64,000 bases of DNA from Acinetobacter sp. ANC 4470 (GCF_002135335.1 NZ_NEGC01000001.1:558001-622000), one strand, 5' to 3'. Positions 17,268 through 28,783 are shown, counted from the stretch's first letter. A program made the numbers and translations. The notes: generated by a model from the letters alone, not told the origin.

Positions 17268-17924
17268 TTAAGGCATGAGTCGTTGTAATGTCCATAGACC
17301 GTCGATTCTTTCATAACTTAAACGGTCATGTAAACGGTTTGGACGACCTTGCCAAAATTCATAATAATCGGGCACTAAACGATAGCCACCCCAGAATTCT
17401 GGCTTAGCCAATGCAGTTTTTTCTGCAACCCGATCTTGCAAGGCTTGGAAACGTGTTTGCAACTCTTCACGACTCACAATGACACCACTTTGCGGCGTAC
17501 TAATATGTGCTGCAATTTGGCTATCACGTGGACGTTTATGATAATAGTCCGTCGACTCTGCTAAAGAGATCTTTTCGACCTTGCCACTAACACGAATTTG
17601 ACGTTCCAATTCAGGCCAATAAAACAGCAATTCCGCATACGGATTAGCCATTAAATCTAGACCTTTTTGACTATCATAATTACTATAAAAGTCATAACCT
17701 TGAGGTGTTGCACCACGTAACAATACAGTACGTACATGCGGACGACCTTGCGCACTTGCCGTTGCCAAAGACATGGCATAGGGTTCATGCAATTTGGCTT
17801 CTAAGGATGCATTAAACCAATTTAAAAACTGCATATGTGGATTTTCATCCACCTGAGTTTCATGTAATTCATCCTTTTGGTAACTTAAGCGCAGTTCACT
17901 TAAGTCTTTAATCACATCATTCAT
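17268..17924 (-). CDS. pdxH: Pyridoxine/pyridoxamine 5'-phosphate oxidase
   Basis: A 218-residue FMN-dependent oxidase that makes pyridoxal 5'-phosphate. Conserved FMN and substrate segments are visible: MSLATASAQGRPHVRTVLLRG, YDFYSNYDSQKGLDL, LLFYWPELERQIRVSGKVEK, and the C-terminal signature YEFWQGRPNRLHDRLSYER. Length matches the E. coli enzyme (218). It lies nine bases downstream of glmM and abuts recJ directly. Confidence 0.97.
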   Translation of the reverse strand: MNDVIKDLSELRLSYQKDELHETQVDENPHMQFLNWFNASLEAKLHEPYAMSLATASAQGRPHVRTVLLRGATPQGYDFYSNYDSQKGLDLMANPYAELLFYWPELERQIRVSGKVEKISLAESTDYYHKRPRDSQIAAHISTPQSGVIVSREELQTRFQALQDRVAEKTALAKPEFWGGYRLVPDYYEFWQGRPNRLHDRLSYERIDGLWTLQRLMP

Positions 17925-17933
17925 ATGCTTCCC

Positions 17934-19277
17934 TTAAGCAGCATTGGCGCGGACAGCATCTGCAAGATGATTAGCTAAAGCCGTTACTTCTTGAAGATCA
18001 TTGCCTTCTACCATGACACGAATTACGGGCTCAGTGCCTGATTTACGAATTAATAAACGTCCACGACCTTTGAGCTGTGCTTCTGCTTTTTCAAACGCTG
18101 TAACCAAAGCAGGAACAGCATACGGGTCAAACATTACCTCTAAACGCACATTGACCAAGACATTCGGCAATAAATGGAAGTCCGCCACCAATTCATGCAA
18201 TGCTTTTTTCTGTTCGACCATCACTGTCAACACTTGTAAAGCTGCAATAATCGCATCACCAGTGGTGCTTTTATCTAAGGTCAGAATATGTCCTGATGGC
18301 TCACCACCAATAACCCAACCTTTTTCATCCAATGCTTGTCGCACATAACGGTCACCCACGCTAGCACGAACAAATGGGACTTGTGCTTTTTCTAAAGCCA
18401 ATTCAAGCGCCATATTACTCATCACTGTACCGACAACCCCTGCTGGTTTATGATTGGCTTGGGTGGCAAGAATATACAAAATGCTGTCGCCATCGACCAA
18501 TTGACCATGCTGATCGACCAAAATCACCCGGTCAGCATCACCATCAAAAGCAATACCTAAATTTGCATGATGCTGAAGCACTGCTTGTTGCAGTTTTTCA
18601 GGATGGGTTGAGCCACACTGTTCGTTAATGTTTAAGCCATCAGGTTCATTATAGAGTGCTATAATTTTGGCACCTAATTCTTTAAATACTGCAGGGCCTA
18701 CGTTATAGGCCGCACCATTGGCACAGTCCACCACAATTTTTAAATTGCTCAGATCGAAATTGTAAGGAAATGACGATTTACAAAATTCAATGTAACGACC
18801 ATTGGCATCTTTGACACGAACGCTTTTACCCAAATTTGCGGTATCTTCAATCTTTAATTCTTTTTCAAGTTCTTGATTAATCGCTTCTTGAACATCATCT
18901 GGCAGTTTTTTGCCTTCGCTTGAGAAAAATTTAATCCCATTATCATAATAAGGGTTATGTGAAGCCGAAATCACAATACCTAAACTGGCATGCAAAGCAC
19001 GGGTTAAATGTGCAATCGCAGGGGTAGGTAATGGCCCTAATAAATGGACATAAACACCAGCAGCATTTAAACCGGCCTGTAATGCTGCTTCTAAAATATA
19101 ACCCGATAAACGGGTATCTTTGCCTAAAACAACAATCGGTTTCTTCTTTTGACTCATTTGTTTTAAAACTTTACCTGCTGCAAAACCCAGCTTAAGTGCA
19201 AATTCAGGCGTAATTGGAAGTTCCCCAAACTTCCCACGAATACCATCTGTTCCAAAATAACTCATTTTTTTACTCAC
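17934..19277 (-). CDS. glmM: Phosphoglucosamine mutase
   Basis: A 447-residue alpha-D-phosphohexomutase converting glucosamine-6-phosphate to glucosamine-1-phosphate for peptidoglycan and LPS precursors. The N-terminus [13 protein letters not shown], the phosphoserine loop [19 protein letters not shown] (catalytic Ser near residue 104), the metal loop DGDADRV (about 245), the sugar-binding GGEPSGH (about 328) and the phosphate-binding [15 protein letters not shown] near the C-terminus are all intact. It is the first gene of the glmM-pdxH-recJ run. Confidence 0.97.
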   Translation of the reverse strand: MSKKMSYFGTDGIRGKFGELPITPEFALKLGFAAGKVLKQMSQKKKPIVVLGKDTRLSGYILEAALQAGLNAAGVYVHLLGPLPTPAIAHLTRALHASLGIVISASHNPYYDNGIKFFSSEGKKLPDDVQEAINQELEKELKIEDTANLGKSVRVKDANGRYIEFCKSSFPYNFDLSNLKIVVDCANGAAYNVGPAVFKELGAKIIALYNEPDGLNINEQCGSTHPEKLQQAVLQHHANLGIAFDGDADRVILVDQHGQLVDGDSILYILATQANHKPAGVVGTVMSNMALELALEKAQVPFVRASVGDRYVRQALDEKGWVIGGEPSGHILTLDKSTTGDAIIAALQVLTVMVEQKKALHELVADFHLLPNVLVNVRLEVMFDPYAVPALVTAFEKAEAQLKGRGRLLIRKSGTEPVIRVMVEGNDLQEVTALANHLADAVRANAA

Positions 19278-19343
19278 TTCTTATACATCTATGATGAAAT
19301 TCATCATCCAATTTTTTTTCCACAATTACTTTACACCAAAATC

Positions 19344-19373
19344 AAAAAAGCCGTCATATAAATGACGGCTTTT
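19344..19373 (-). terminator. Intrinsic terminator of guaB
   Basis: AAAAGCCGTCAT and ATGACGGCTTTT form a 12-bp stem around ATAA, 22 bp beyond the guaB stop codon on the minus strand. Confidence 0.9.
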
Positions 19374-19394
19374 CCTGAAACGGATTACTAAAAA

Positions 19395-20888
<1,494 letters not shown>

Positions 20889-21075
20889 CTATTATAAACA
20901 AAAAAAACAGTTTTATTCATGTTAATTTCAAACAGCGAGGTAAAATAAATTTACATCGCTGAATATTCATCAATTTTTTTATAAAATTACGCTCAATATA
21001 CTTTATCTATAATCGTCATCTTTTAAGCAGCACAGCGCAAGACCTTTTGTTTCCCGTATAGAACATCCCGAGTAA

Positions 21076-21105
21076 GTTTTAAAGCACTGCTTTAAAATGC
21101 AGTGC
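21076..21105 (-). terminator. Terminator-like hairpin after the ODP-fold gene
   Basis: GCACTGC and GCAGTGC pair around an 8-base AT loop. On the minus strand it is followed by TTTAAAACTT. It is weaker than the other terminators in the window. Confidence 0.6.
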
Positions 21106-21130
21106 AAGGATGGAAAACCTATGCCATTGA

Positions 21131-21928
21131 TTAAGTTGGACAGGTAAAAACCGACTCATCCATCAAATCTGTACCACACTCTAAAGTTTCAATCCAATCC
21201 AGAAATTGATTGACCTGCTCTTTGCCAATAAAGGGGATACCATGTTGCGGGACGATCATCTCAACATCCATCGTACGTACCATTTTCACCCATAAACGAA
21301 TGATTTTATTGCAACACATATAGCGCTGATGAAAAGATTTCATTTTCGGAATGTGCGAAGCAAAACTTTCCAATGGCTTATTGGCATCATCCACCATAGA
21401 TGCACCCATATCACCTGAAAATAAGATTTTTGCAATCGGATCGTAAAATTGGAAGTTGCCGACCGAGTGTAGAAAATGGGCAGGAATAACTATGATTCGT
21501 GACTCCCCTAAAGGAATAACCCCACCATGATCTGGCAATTCAATTAAGCGTTCCAGCCATCCACCTTTCATGCGATCACTCATAAATGCCGAGTTCAAAT
21601 GTGGTAAGAAACGTGCCCAAAGTTTAGATGCCACCACTTTGGCTTCGGTATACACTAACCAACGTGGCATCGAAGTAATAATATCGGGGTCTTGATGAGA
21701 TGCCATGACATAGTCAAGATTGGTCAAACGGGTATATTTATTCAGTTCCATGGTCAGAGGGACATAGGTTAAATCCCCCCCTGGATCAAGTACCGCTGCA
21801 CGTTCATTATCCAAAATTAGAAATTGGTTCGCTTGTACACCTTCACCTTTGACTAGACTGGTAAAGCTAATGCATTTATGCGTGCCATTATCAAATAACA
21901 CTTGTGATGTCGTGCGATCAAACGCCAT
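21131..21928 (-). CDS. ODP-type metallo-beta-lactamase-fold protein (di-iron, FprA-like domain without flavodoxin)
   Basis: A 265-residue cytoplasmic protein with the fold of the oxygen-binding di-iron domain of flavodi-iron proteins. Metal-ligand segments are MASHQDPDIITSMPRW (about 75-90, in place of the HxHxDH of hydrolases), VIPAHFLHSVGNFQFYDP (about 150-167), LFSGDMGASMVDD (about 171-183) and IVPQHGIPFIG (about 228-238). The SHQDPD motif is typical of ODP proteins. No flavodoxin or rubredoxin domain is attached, so it cannot by itself be a complete flavodi-iron reductase. Stand-alone ODP proteins have been linked to oxygen sensing and signalling in other bacteria. Function here is open. 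It lies between guaB and a manganese exporter gene without obvious linkage. Confidence 0.8.
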   Translation of the reverse strand: MAFDRTTSQVLFDNGTHKCISFTSLVKGEGVQANQFLILDNERAAVLDPGGDLTYVPLTMELNKYTRLTNLDYVMASHQDPDIITSMPRWLVYTEAKVVASKLWARFLPHLNSAFMSDRMKGGWLERLIELPDHGGVIPLGESRIIVIPAHFLHSVGNFQFYDPIAKILFSGDMGASMVDDANKPLESFASHIPKMKSFHQRYMCCNKIIRLWVKMVRTMDVEMIVPQHGIPFIGKEQVNQFLDWIETLECGTDLMDESVFTCPT

Positions 21929-22110
21929 AAGCTACTCCCCCAAATATTGTTTTAAAATTGCCTTTTTTAATCCCCTACAAAATATATGTAATTATATAAA
22001 TTTACAACCAGCATCTGTTTAAATATTTTTAAATTTATCAATAAATTGTGTCACATTTAAGCCTAAAAAATCCCGACAAAAATGCAAGGATTTCTTAGGC
22101 TGACTCAGAT

Positions 22111-22686
22111 TTAGAAGAAATAATGTTGTGCTAAAGTTGAAACACCAATCAGCAAGAATATGGTCGCACCAATTTTATGAATCAGTGAAATTGGCAACTT
22201 ATCTGCCAACTTATCGCCAATAAAGACTGCGGGTGCATTGGCAATCATCATTCCAACAGTCGTCCCCAACATGACCCAAAATACACTGTCAAAACGTGCA
22301 GCGAGCGCTATGGTTGCCACTTGAGTTTTATCGCCTATCTCTGCAAGAAAAAACAGTACAAAGGTCGCACCAAACACGCCATATTTTTGCCATTGATTAA
22401 TGCTGTCAGTTTCATCATCCAATTGGTCTGGAACCAGCATCCACAGTGCCATGGCAATAAAACCAAGCGATACAAGCCAAAGTAATATATCTGGGCTAAC
22501 AACAGTAGTAATCCACTGACCGAGAAGCGCTGAAATGCCATGATTTAATAAGGTTGCGAGTAAAATCGCCAGTAAAATTGGAATCGGTTTGCGGAATCGT
22601 GCTGCGAGTAATAATGCCAATAGTTGGGTTTTATCACCCATTTCAGCAAGGGCAACAATCGCGGTCGAGATGAGGAACTCATACAT
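22111..22686 (-). CDS. mneA: TMEM165/GDT1 (UPF0016) family manganese exporter
   Basis: A 191-residue membrane protein with six predicted spans built from two homologous halves. Each half carries the family signature: AEMGDKTQLLALLLAARF (about 15-32) and AEIGDKTQVATIALAARF (about 114-131). The family transports Mn2+ (MneA in Vibrio) or Ca2+/Mn2+ (Gdt1, TMEM165). Control by a yybP-ykoY-type manganese riboswitch directly upstream strongly favours Mn2+ export. The short central loop (DQLDDETDSINQWQKYG) is acidic and cytoplasmic. The gene is monocistronic. Confidence 0.92.
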   Translation of the reverse strand: MYEFLISTAIVALAEMGDKTQLLALLLAARFRKPIPILLAILLATLLNHGISALLGQWITTVVSPDILLWLVSLGFIAMALWMLVPDQLDDETDSINQWQKYGVFGATFVLFFLAEIGDKTQVATIALAARFDSVFWVMLGTTVGMMIANAPAVFIGDKLADKLPISLIHKIGATIFLLIGVSTLAQHYFF

Positions 22687-22900
22687 AATAACTTTCTCTG
22701 GCTAGCAAAATTTGCCGATGACTTATCACTCCTGCTAGCCAAAATCTGCAGAGTAATAAATCAAAGGTCTTGCCAACAAAATAAAGCTTTTGAAAAGCTG
22801 AATTGGTGTTTTGCTATGATGACCATGTTCTGTTGAACAATTATGTTGACCATCACCTTTTTACATTGCGTAAAAAGCGGCTACTCCCCAATGAAGTAGT
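22687..22900 (-). promoter_or_regulatory. yybP-ykoY manganese riboswitch and its expression platform
   Basis: Read on the minus strand, the leader contains in the right order the invariant GGGGAGTAGC (22890-22881), a helix CTTTTTAC/GTAAAAAG, then GGTCAACATA, and finally GGCAAGACC (22775-22767), which are the fingerprint elements of the yybP-ykoY aptamer. Downstream, TGGCTAGCA and TGCTAGCCA form a perfect 9-bp helix that ends right at the ribosome-binding region of the start codon, a plausible on/off element. A competing helix CTACT/AGTAG just 5' of and within the first conserved block could be the alternative fold. This riboswitch class binds Mn2+ and turns on exporter genes. Confidence 0.85.
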
Positions 22901-22984
22901 GCTAGTGTAAGTGACACAGCAGGTTTTTTCAAACGAGATTTTCCTTTCGTCCATGAAATACCAACAACCCACCAATTTTCCCCA

Positions 22985-23012
22985 ATAAAAAAACCCTGCC
23001 TAAGCAGAGTTT
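22985..23012 (-). terminator. Intrinsic terminator of aceEF
   Basis: On the minus strand AAACTCTGC pairs with GCAGGGTTT around TTAG and continues into a T-run, 26 bp after the aceF stop. Confidence 0.88.
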
Positions 23013-23037
23013 CCGTGAATATTTATATACTAAAAAA

Positions 23038-25005
23038 TTAGAGCAACAAAGTACGAATATCAGCCAAAAGCTTGGTCAATTTATGGGTGAAACGCGCAGC
23101 ATCTGCACCATTAATCACACGGTGGTCATAAGACAATGACAACGGCAACATTAAGCGTGGGTCAAAACCTTCGCCATTCCAAACCGGTTGTATGGTCGCA
23201 GGTGAAATACCCAAAATTGCCACTTGAGGCCAGTTTACCAATGGTGTAAATGCTGTACCACCAATTGAACCGAGACTAGTAATGGTAAAGTTTGCACCCT
23301 GCAAGTCTTTCGGAGAAAGCTTTTTCTCACGTGCTTTCTTGCTTAATTCACCCAATTCAATCGCAATTTGCTTAATTGATTTTTGATCTGGATTACGCAG
23401 TACAGGAACGGTCAAACCATCAGGCGTTGCCACTGCAATCCCCATATGGATTTCATTACGTAGCAATACTGATTTTTGATCATCAGCCAAATGACCTGTA
23501 AAATAAGGCTCTTCTTTTAAAAGATGCGCCAACGCTTTGGCAATGAAAGCCAAAATCGTCAAGCTAATACCATCTTTCTTGAAGTTATCTTTTAATTCAC
23601 CGCGCCATGCTTCAAGTTCAGTAATATCCGCCGAATCAAACTGTGTAACTTGTGGAATAAAATTATTCAATGACAATTGCGGAACAGAAACCTGTTGCAA
23701 ACGTGTCATGGCTTTTTCTTCTGCCCCACCAAAAGCACTAAAATCAGGTAATTTTGGCAAGCCCGAAACTTGAGCAGTAGCTTGAGCTACAGGAGCAACT
23801 TGAGGCGTGGTCAAACGTGTTTTCACATAAGCAACCAAGTCTTGCTTCATCAAACGCGCATGTGGACCAGATGCTGTAACATCTGCCAGAACAACACCCA
23901 ATTCACGCGCCAGTTTACGCACGGCAGGGCCTGCATAAACTTTAGAATTAGCAGCACTTTGCTCTTTCGTTAACTTATCCACGCCATTTATAGTAGCAAC
24001 TACAGGTGCAGATTGTTGTACTTTAGCTGCGGCTTGAATAGGAGCTGTAGCTTTTGGTGTTTCGACCTTCGCAACAGGTGCAGGAGCTTGACCTTCAGCC
24101 TCAATCGTCACCAAAGCCACGCCTTGGCTAACACTTTGACCCAATGCAACATGAATCGCTTTGATCACACCCGCGGTCGAGCTTGGTACTTCTACCGTCG
24201 CTTTATCTGATTCAACTACAATAATACTTTGATCAGCTTCAACAGTATCGCCCACTTGCACTAAAATTTCAGCAACCAGTGCCTTATCTACACCTAAATC
24301 AGGTACAGTAATTTCAATTTTACCGCTAGCGACTGGAACAACTGCTGCTACAGGCTCAACTTTTGTTGCAACCGTTTCTACAGATGCTGCTTTTGCAGCT
24401 TCAACTGGTGCTTTTTCCTGAACTGTACCCGCAACTTTTACTTTAAGCAGCACCACGCCTTCTTTTATGGTGTCGCCTTCATGAATTTCAATGCTGACAA
24501 CCGTTCCTGAAACTGAGCTTGGTACTTCAACTGTCGCTTTATCTGATTCAACTACAACAATGCTTTGCTCAACATCAATTTCATCGCCAACTTGTACCAA
24601 AATCTCAGCGACCAAAGCTTTTTCTACGCCAATATCAGGTACTTGTACTTCAACAATCATTGCTGTGTTCGTAGTAGGGGTTGAGGCTTTTTCTTCAAGC
24701 ACTGGCGCTGTATTTGATTGAACAGCAGCAACCACAGCTTCAGGCTGCGTTGTTACAATGGCTTCAGATGCCGTAGCACCCTCAGCTTCTAATTCAATTA
24801 AAACTGCGCCTTCAGTGACCACATCACCAACCGTCACAGTAATACTTTTCACCACCCCTGCCGAAGTGCTTGGCACTTCAACAGAGGCTTTGTCAGATTC
24901 TAATAAAACAATACTTTCATCAACTGCAATGGTATCGCCAACTTTTACTAAGATTTCAGCAACCGTTGCTTTGTCTACGCCAATATCAGGAGTCGTAATT
25001 TGCAT
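23038..25005 (-). CDS. aceF: Pyruvate dehydrogenase E2, dihydrolipoamide acetyltransferase
   Basis: A 655-residue core of the pyruvate dehydrogenase complex, which passes the acetyl group from E1 to CoA. There are three N-terminal lipoyl domains (about 1-75, 120-195 and 230-305), each with the lipoylated Lys in ESDKA(S/T)VEVPS, joined by Ala/Pro/Val-rich flexible linkers. A peripheral subunit-binding domain follows (AGPAVRKLARELGV, about 350-390). The catalytic domain (about 425-655) ends with the active-site LSYDHRVINGADAARF. Three lipoyl domains equal the E. coli number. It begins two bases after aceE, so translation is coupled. No lpd gene follows. Confidence 0.97.
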   Translation of the reverse strand: MQITTPDIGVDKATVAEILVKVGDTIAVDESIVLLESDKASVEVPSTSAGVVKSITVTVGDVVTEGAVLIELEAEGATASEAIVTTQPEAVVAAVQSNTAPVLEEKASTPTTNTAMIVEVQVPDIGVEKALVAEILVQVGDEIDVEQSIVVVESDKATVEVPSSVSGTVVSIEIHEGDTIKEGVVLLKVKVAGTVQEKAPVEAAKAASVETVATKVEPVAAVVPVASGKIEITVPDLGVDKALVAEILVQVGDTVEADQSIIVVESDKATVEVPSSTAGVIKAIHVALGQSVSQGVALVTIEAEGQAPAPVAKVETPKATAPIQAAAKVQQSAPVVATINGVDKLTKEQSAANSKVYAGPAVRKLARELGVVLADVTASGPHARLMKQDLVAYVKTRLTTPQVAPVAQATAQVSGLPKLPDFSAFGGAEEKAMTRLQQVSVPQLSLNNFIPQVTQFDSADITELEAWRGELKDNFKKDGISLTILAFIAKALAHLLKEEPYFTGHLADDQKSVLLRNEIHMGIAVATPDGLTVPVLRNPDQKSIKQIAIELGELSKKAREKKLSPKDLQGANFTITSLGSIGGTAFTPLVNWPQVAILGISPATIQPVWNGEGFDPRLMLPLSLSYDHRVINGADAARFTHKLTKLLADIRTLLL

Positions 25006-25007
25006 GC

Positions 25008-27710
25008 TTAGTTCTCCTCTTTGTAATCGGCAACAGCGTGAAGTTCAGGATGCGTTTGTGGCAACCAAGCCACTGGACGGTCTGTGTCCAATTCAAAGCT
25101 AGAAATCGCATCTTTCACTAAACGCGCATCAACTTCGCCTTCATCTGCCAGTTTTTTCAACGTTGCAACAACAATATGAGCAGCATCTACACCGAAGTAA
25201 CTACGCAATTTCGCACGTGTATCTGAACGACCATAACCATCTGTACCTAATGCTACGAATGGACGGTTGTCTGGAAGATATGCACGAATCTGTTCGCTAT
25301 ACGCACGCATATGATCTGTTGCTGAAACCACAATACCTTTAGTACCGCGAAGCTGTTCAGATACCCACGCTTCTTTCGCTGTTTCAGCCACTGGGTGTAA
25401 ACGGTTGTATTCTTCACATATCATACCGTCACGAGCTAATTCATTGAAGCTTGTTACGCTAAACACATTGGAATGAATTTGATACTCATCACGTAGAATT
25501 TGAGCTGCTTTAATGACTTCACGAAGAATTACACCTGAACCCATTAATTGCACAGTGGCTTTTTCATCTTCTTGAAGTAAATACATACCACGCTTAATGC
25601 CTTCCTCAACACCTTGTGGCATTTCAGGATGCTCGTAATTTTCATTCATTACGGTTAAGTAGTAGAACACACGCTCTTGGTTGACATACATACGTTGTAA
25701 ACCGTCATGCACAATCACAGCAAGCTCGTAACCGAAACATGGGTCATACGACACGCAGTTTGGAATCGTGTTTGCAAGAATATGTGAATGACCGTCTTGA
25801 TGCTGTAAGCCTTCGCCATTCAATGTAGTACGACCAGCCGTTGCACCCAACAAGAAACCTTGTGCTTGAGCATCGCCTGCTGCCCATGCAATGTCACCAA
25901 TACGCTGGAAACCAAACATTGAGTAGTACATGTACATTGGAATCATTGGTAAGTTATTGGTTGAATAACTGGTTGCCAACGCTGCCCATGCACTCATTGC
26001 ACCGGCTTCGTTAATCCCTTCCTGAAGCATGTGACCATCTTTTGCTTCACGGTAATGCATCAACTGTTCTTGGTCTTCAGGGGTATATTTTTGACCATGA
26101 GCGGCATAGATACCCAATTGACGGAACATTCCTTCTAAACCAAATGTACGCGCTTCATCTGGAACAATAGGTACAACACGGTCTTTAATGGCTTTTTCTT
26201 TCAATAATGCAGAAATTAAACGAACCATCACCATCGTGGTTGACTGTTCTTTCCCAGCACTACCTTTCAATACTGCATCAAATACAGATAATTCAGGAAT
26301 GGCCAGTTGTTCACTTTCTTTACGACGTGCAGGTAAGTAACCACCCAACGCTTCGCGACGCGCTTTCATATATTTCAATTCAGGCGAGTTTTCGCTTGGA
26401 CGATAGAAAGGTACTTCTTCTAATTGCTCATCGTTAAATGGTAAATTAAAACGATCACGTACATATTTTAAAGATTCAAGCTGCATCTTTTTAATTTGAT
26501 GTGTTTTGTTGACCGCTTCAATTTCTTCAGATAAACCATAACCTTTGACTGTTTTCGCTAAAATAACAGTCGGTTGACCATTGGCTGTGCTCGCTGCCGC
26601 ATAAGCAGCAAAGACTTTGTATGGGTCATGGCCACCACGGTTTAGATTATCAATATCTTCATCGCTTAAATCTTTGATCAGTTCCGCAGCTTCAGGATAC
26701 TTACCAAAGAACTTCTCACGTGTATATGCGCCACCTTTCACTTGATAACGTTGGAAATCGCCATCAACGGCTTCTTCCATGATCGCTTGTAACGCGCCAG
26801 TTTCGTCTTTATCCAGTAGCGGATCCCAATGACGACCCCAAACCACTTTAATGACACGCCAACCAGCACCACGGAACAGTGATTCAAGTTCTTGAATGAT
26901 TTTACCGTTACCACGTACAGGACCATCTAGACGCTGCAAGTTACAGTTCACCACCCAGATTAAGTTATCTAATTTTTCACGGCCTGCCAGTGAAATTGCA
27001 CCCAAGCTTTCTGGCTCATCCATTTCACCATCGCCAAGATAAGCCCAAACTTTACGGTCTTCTTCCTTAATCAAACCACGGTTCATCAAGTATTTTTGAA
27101 TGTGTGCTTGATAAATCGACATGATTGGACCAAGACCCATTGATACTGTAGGGAACTGCCAATAATCAGGCATCAAATATGGATGCGGGTAACTTGGAAT
27201 ACCAATACCGTCAACTTCACGACGAAAATTATTTAAATGTTCTTCAGTCAAACGACCTTCAAGGAATGAACGTGCATAAATACCCGGCGCACAGTGACCT
27301 TGGTAATAGATCATATCGCCGCCAAAGCTGTTGCTGTTAGCACGGAAGAAATGGTTAAAACCAACATCATACAAGGTTGCTGAAGAGGCAAAACTCGCTA
27401 AGTGGCCACCTAAATCATCACCTGTTTTGTTGGCACGAAGCACCATCGCCAAGGCATTCCAACGAATCAATGCACGAATACGGCGTTCCATATCTTGATC
27501 GCCTGGCATTGCTGGCGTTTCTTCAACTGAAATAGTATTACGGTAAGGCGTATTTAGGCGCTGAATAGGAACATGTGTAGCAATTGCACGCTGATAGAGT
27601 TTTTCGAGTAAAAATGCTGCTCGCTCCGTTCCCATATGTTGTAAAACTGAGTCGAAAGCATCTTGCCATTCTTGGGTTTCTTGCGCGTCAGTATCACCAT
27701 AAAACGCCAT
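25008..27710 (-). CDS. aceE: Pyruvate dehydrogenase E1 component (homodimeric type)
   Basis: A 900-residue thiamine-diphosphate enzyme that decarboxylates pyruvate and acetylates the E2 lipoyl group. The N-terminal region (ETQEWQDAFDSVLQHMG) matches the AceE E2-binding segment. Further landmarks are the substrate-site segment YYQGHCAPGIYARSFLEGR, the ThDP/Mg motif YLGDGEMDEPESLGA running to WVVNCNLQRLDGPVRGNGK, and the C-terminal third with GTDGYGRSDTR. Length is slightly above E. coli AceE (887). First gene of the aceEF operon. No pdhR-type regulator lies next to it. Confidence 0.98.
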   Translation of the reverse strand: MAFYGDTDAQETQEWQDAFDSVLQHMGTERAAFLLEKLYQRAIATHVPIQRLNTPYRNTISVEETPAMPGDQDMERRIRALIRWNALAMVLRANKTGDDLGGHLASFASSATLYDVGFNHFFRANSNSFGGDMIYYQGHCAPGIYARSFLEGRLTEEHLNNFRREVDGIGIPSYPHPYLMPDYWQFPTVSMGLGPIMSIYQAHIQKYLMNRGLIKEEDRKVWAYLGDGEMDEPESLGAISLAGREKLDNLIWVVNCNLQRLDGPVRGNGKIIQELESLFRGAGWRVIKVVWGRHWDPLLDKDETGALQAIMEEAVDGDFQRYQVKGGAYTREKFFGKYPEAAELIKDLSDEDIDNLNRGGHDPYKVFAAYAAASTANGQPTVILAKTVKGYGLSEEIEAVNKTHQIKKMQLESLKYVRDRFNLPFNDEQLEEVPFYRPSENSPELKYMKARREALGGYLPARRKESEQLAIPELSVFDAVLKGSAGKEQSTTMVMVRLISALLKEKAIKDRVVPIVPDEARTFGLEGMFRQLGIYAAHGQKYTPEDQEQLMHYREAKDGHMLQEGINEAGAMSAWAALATSYSTNNLPMIPMYMYYSMFGFQRIGDIAWAAGDAQAQGFLLGATAGRTTLNGEGLQHQDGHSHILANTIPNCVSYDPCFGYELAVIVHDGLQRMYVNQERVFYYLTVMNENYEHPEMPQGVEEGIKRGMYLLQEDEKATVQLMGSGVILREVIKAAQILRDEYQIHSNVFSVTSFNELARDGMICEEYNRLHPVAETAKEAWVSEQLRGTKGIVVSATDHMRAYSEQIRAYLPDNRPFVALGTDGYGRSDTRAKLRSYFGVDAAHIVVATLKKLADEGEVDARLVKDAISSFELDTDRPVAWLPQTHPELHAVADYKEEN

Positions 27711-27852
27711 ATTGCACCTATTCCTTGAGCCTATTTATATTCTCTATATGTATCATACTTTGGCTAGTCTCAGTTATTGCTACAGCCGAATACGGAATAA
27801 CACTATTATTTAGAAAATAAATATCTACTGACCATTCTTTACCCAATAAAAC

Positions 27853-27880
27853 AAAAAACCGCTAATAAAGGCGGTTTTTT
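27853..27880. terminator. Hairpin terminator downstream of the M23 peptidase
   Basis: AAAAAACCGC and GCGGTTTTTT pair around an 8-base loop. It can act in both directions and lies about 110 bp beyond the M23 stop codon in a 281-bp gap that also holds the aceE promoter region. Confidence 0.8.
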
Positions 27881-27991
27881 ATACAATAAGTATTCTTTTG
27901 AATGATATCGTCTAGAGTTAAAAGCTATCGTGCTTTAGGCCACATTCTTTAAGACTATTGAGAGTAGACTTGTAACTCGTCATTGAAAAAC

Positions 27992-28675
27992 TTACGGCAA
28001 CATCGCTAAATAAGTTGACGGATTTTTACGTTGACCATCTTTTACTACTTCATAGTGTAAATGAGGACCAGTACAACGACCAGTACAACCCACATTGGCA
28101 ATATGCTCGCCTGCTTGTACTTTATCACCAACACGGGAAATCAGACGAGAGGCATGTGCATAACGCGTTAAATAGCCATTACCATGGTTAATTTCCACAT
28201 ATTGACCATAACCTGTACCCCAACCAGATTTAGTAACCACACCTGGGCCCGTTGCATAAATGGCAGTACCACTTGGCGCTGACAGATCTAAGCCTGAATG
28301 ATTTTCAGCACGGCCACCCATGGTACGACCACCATAGTTTGAACTGACACGTTTCATATCTGGCAATGGATGGGCTACCAACCAAGAGTAAGGATTGTTA
28401 GAATAGCTTTTTGAGGTGCTTGAGCCATATTTCTTTGCAAGCGATTCATTGTTCAATTCAACCGTTTTTTCACGTAACTGAACGCTCATTTTAGTTTCAG
28501 CAGGAAGATCAATATCATTTGATTCTGCATAAGAACCCTGAGCTAAAGTACGAGTCAGTTGTTCGATACGGTCTGTTGATCTGTCGTTAGAATTGAGTTC
28601 GACTAAATCAGCAAAAGCTACAGATGCGGCAGATGCTGCCAATGAAAACGCTAATAAAATACGGCGCGTATGCAT
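27992..28675 (-). CDS. Secreted M23-family (LytM) peptidase
   Basis: A 227-residue exported protein. The signal peptide runs MHTRRILLAFSLAASAASVAFA. After a polar linker with no LysM or coiled-coil domain, the C-terminal LytM domain (about 115-225) has all zinc-ligand motifs: HSGLDLSAPSGT (HxxxD), YGQYVEINHGNGYLTRYAHAS and GPHLHYEVVKDG (HxH). It should therefore be an active peptidoglycan endopeptidase rather than an EnvC/NlpD-like activator with a dead site. A small M23 protein next to dciA and lpxC is also the arrangement in pseudomonads. Confidence 0.93.
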   Translation of the reverse strand: MHTRRILLAFSLAASAASVAFADLVELNSNDRSTDRIEQLTRTLAQGSYAESNDIDLPAETKMSVQLREKTVELNNESLAKKYGSSTSKSYSNNPYSWLVAHPLPDMKRVSSNYGGRTMGGRAENHSGLDLSAPSGTAIYATGPGVVTKSGWGTGYGQYVEINHGNGYLTRYAHASRLISRVGDKVQAGEHIANVGCTGRCTGPHLHYEVVKDGQRKNPSTYLAMLP

Positions 28676-28783
28676 AAAAAACCTCTTTTAACTGTTCTAA
28701 GTTAATGTCCTTGTGTGATCTCTTCCTTGATATCTACTGAACGAAGCGCATAAGATTAAGACATAAATATGGAGGAACAATGT

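Noticed and set aside
23038..25005. Repeated near-identical segments on the opposite strand of aceF
   Set aside because: They are shadows of the three homologous lipoyl domains and their Ala/Pro linkers, not a DNA repeat array.
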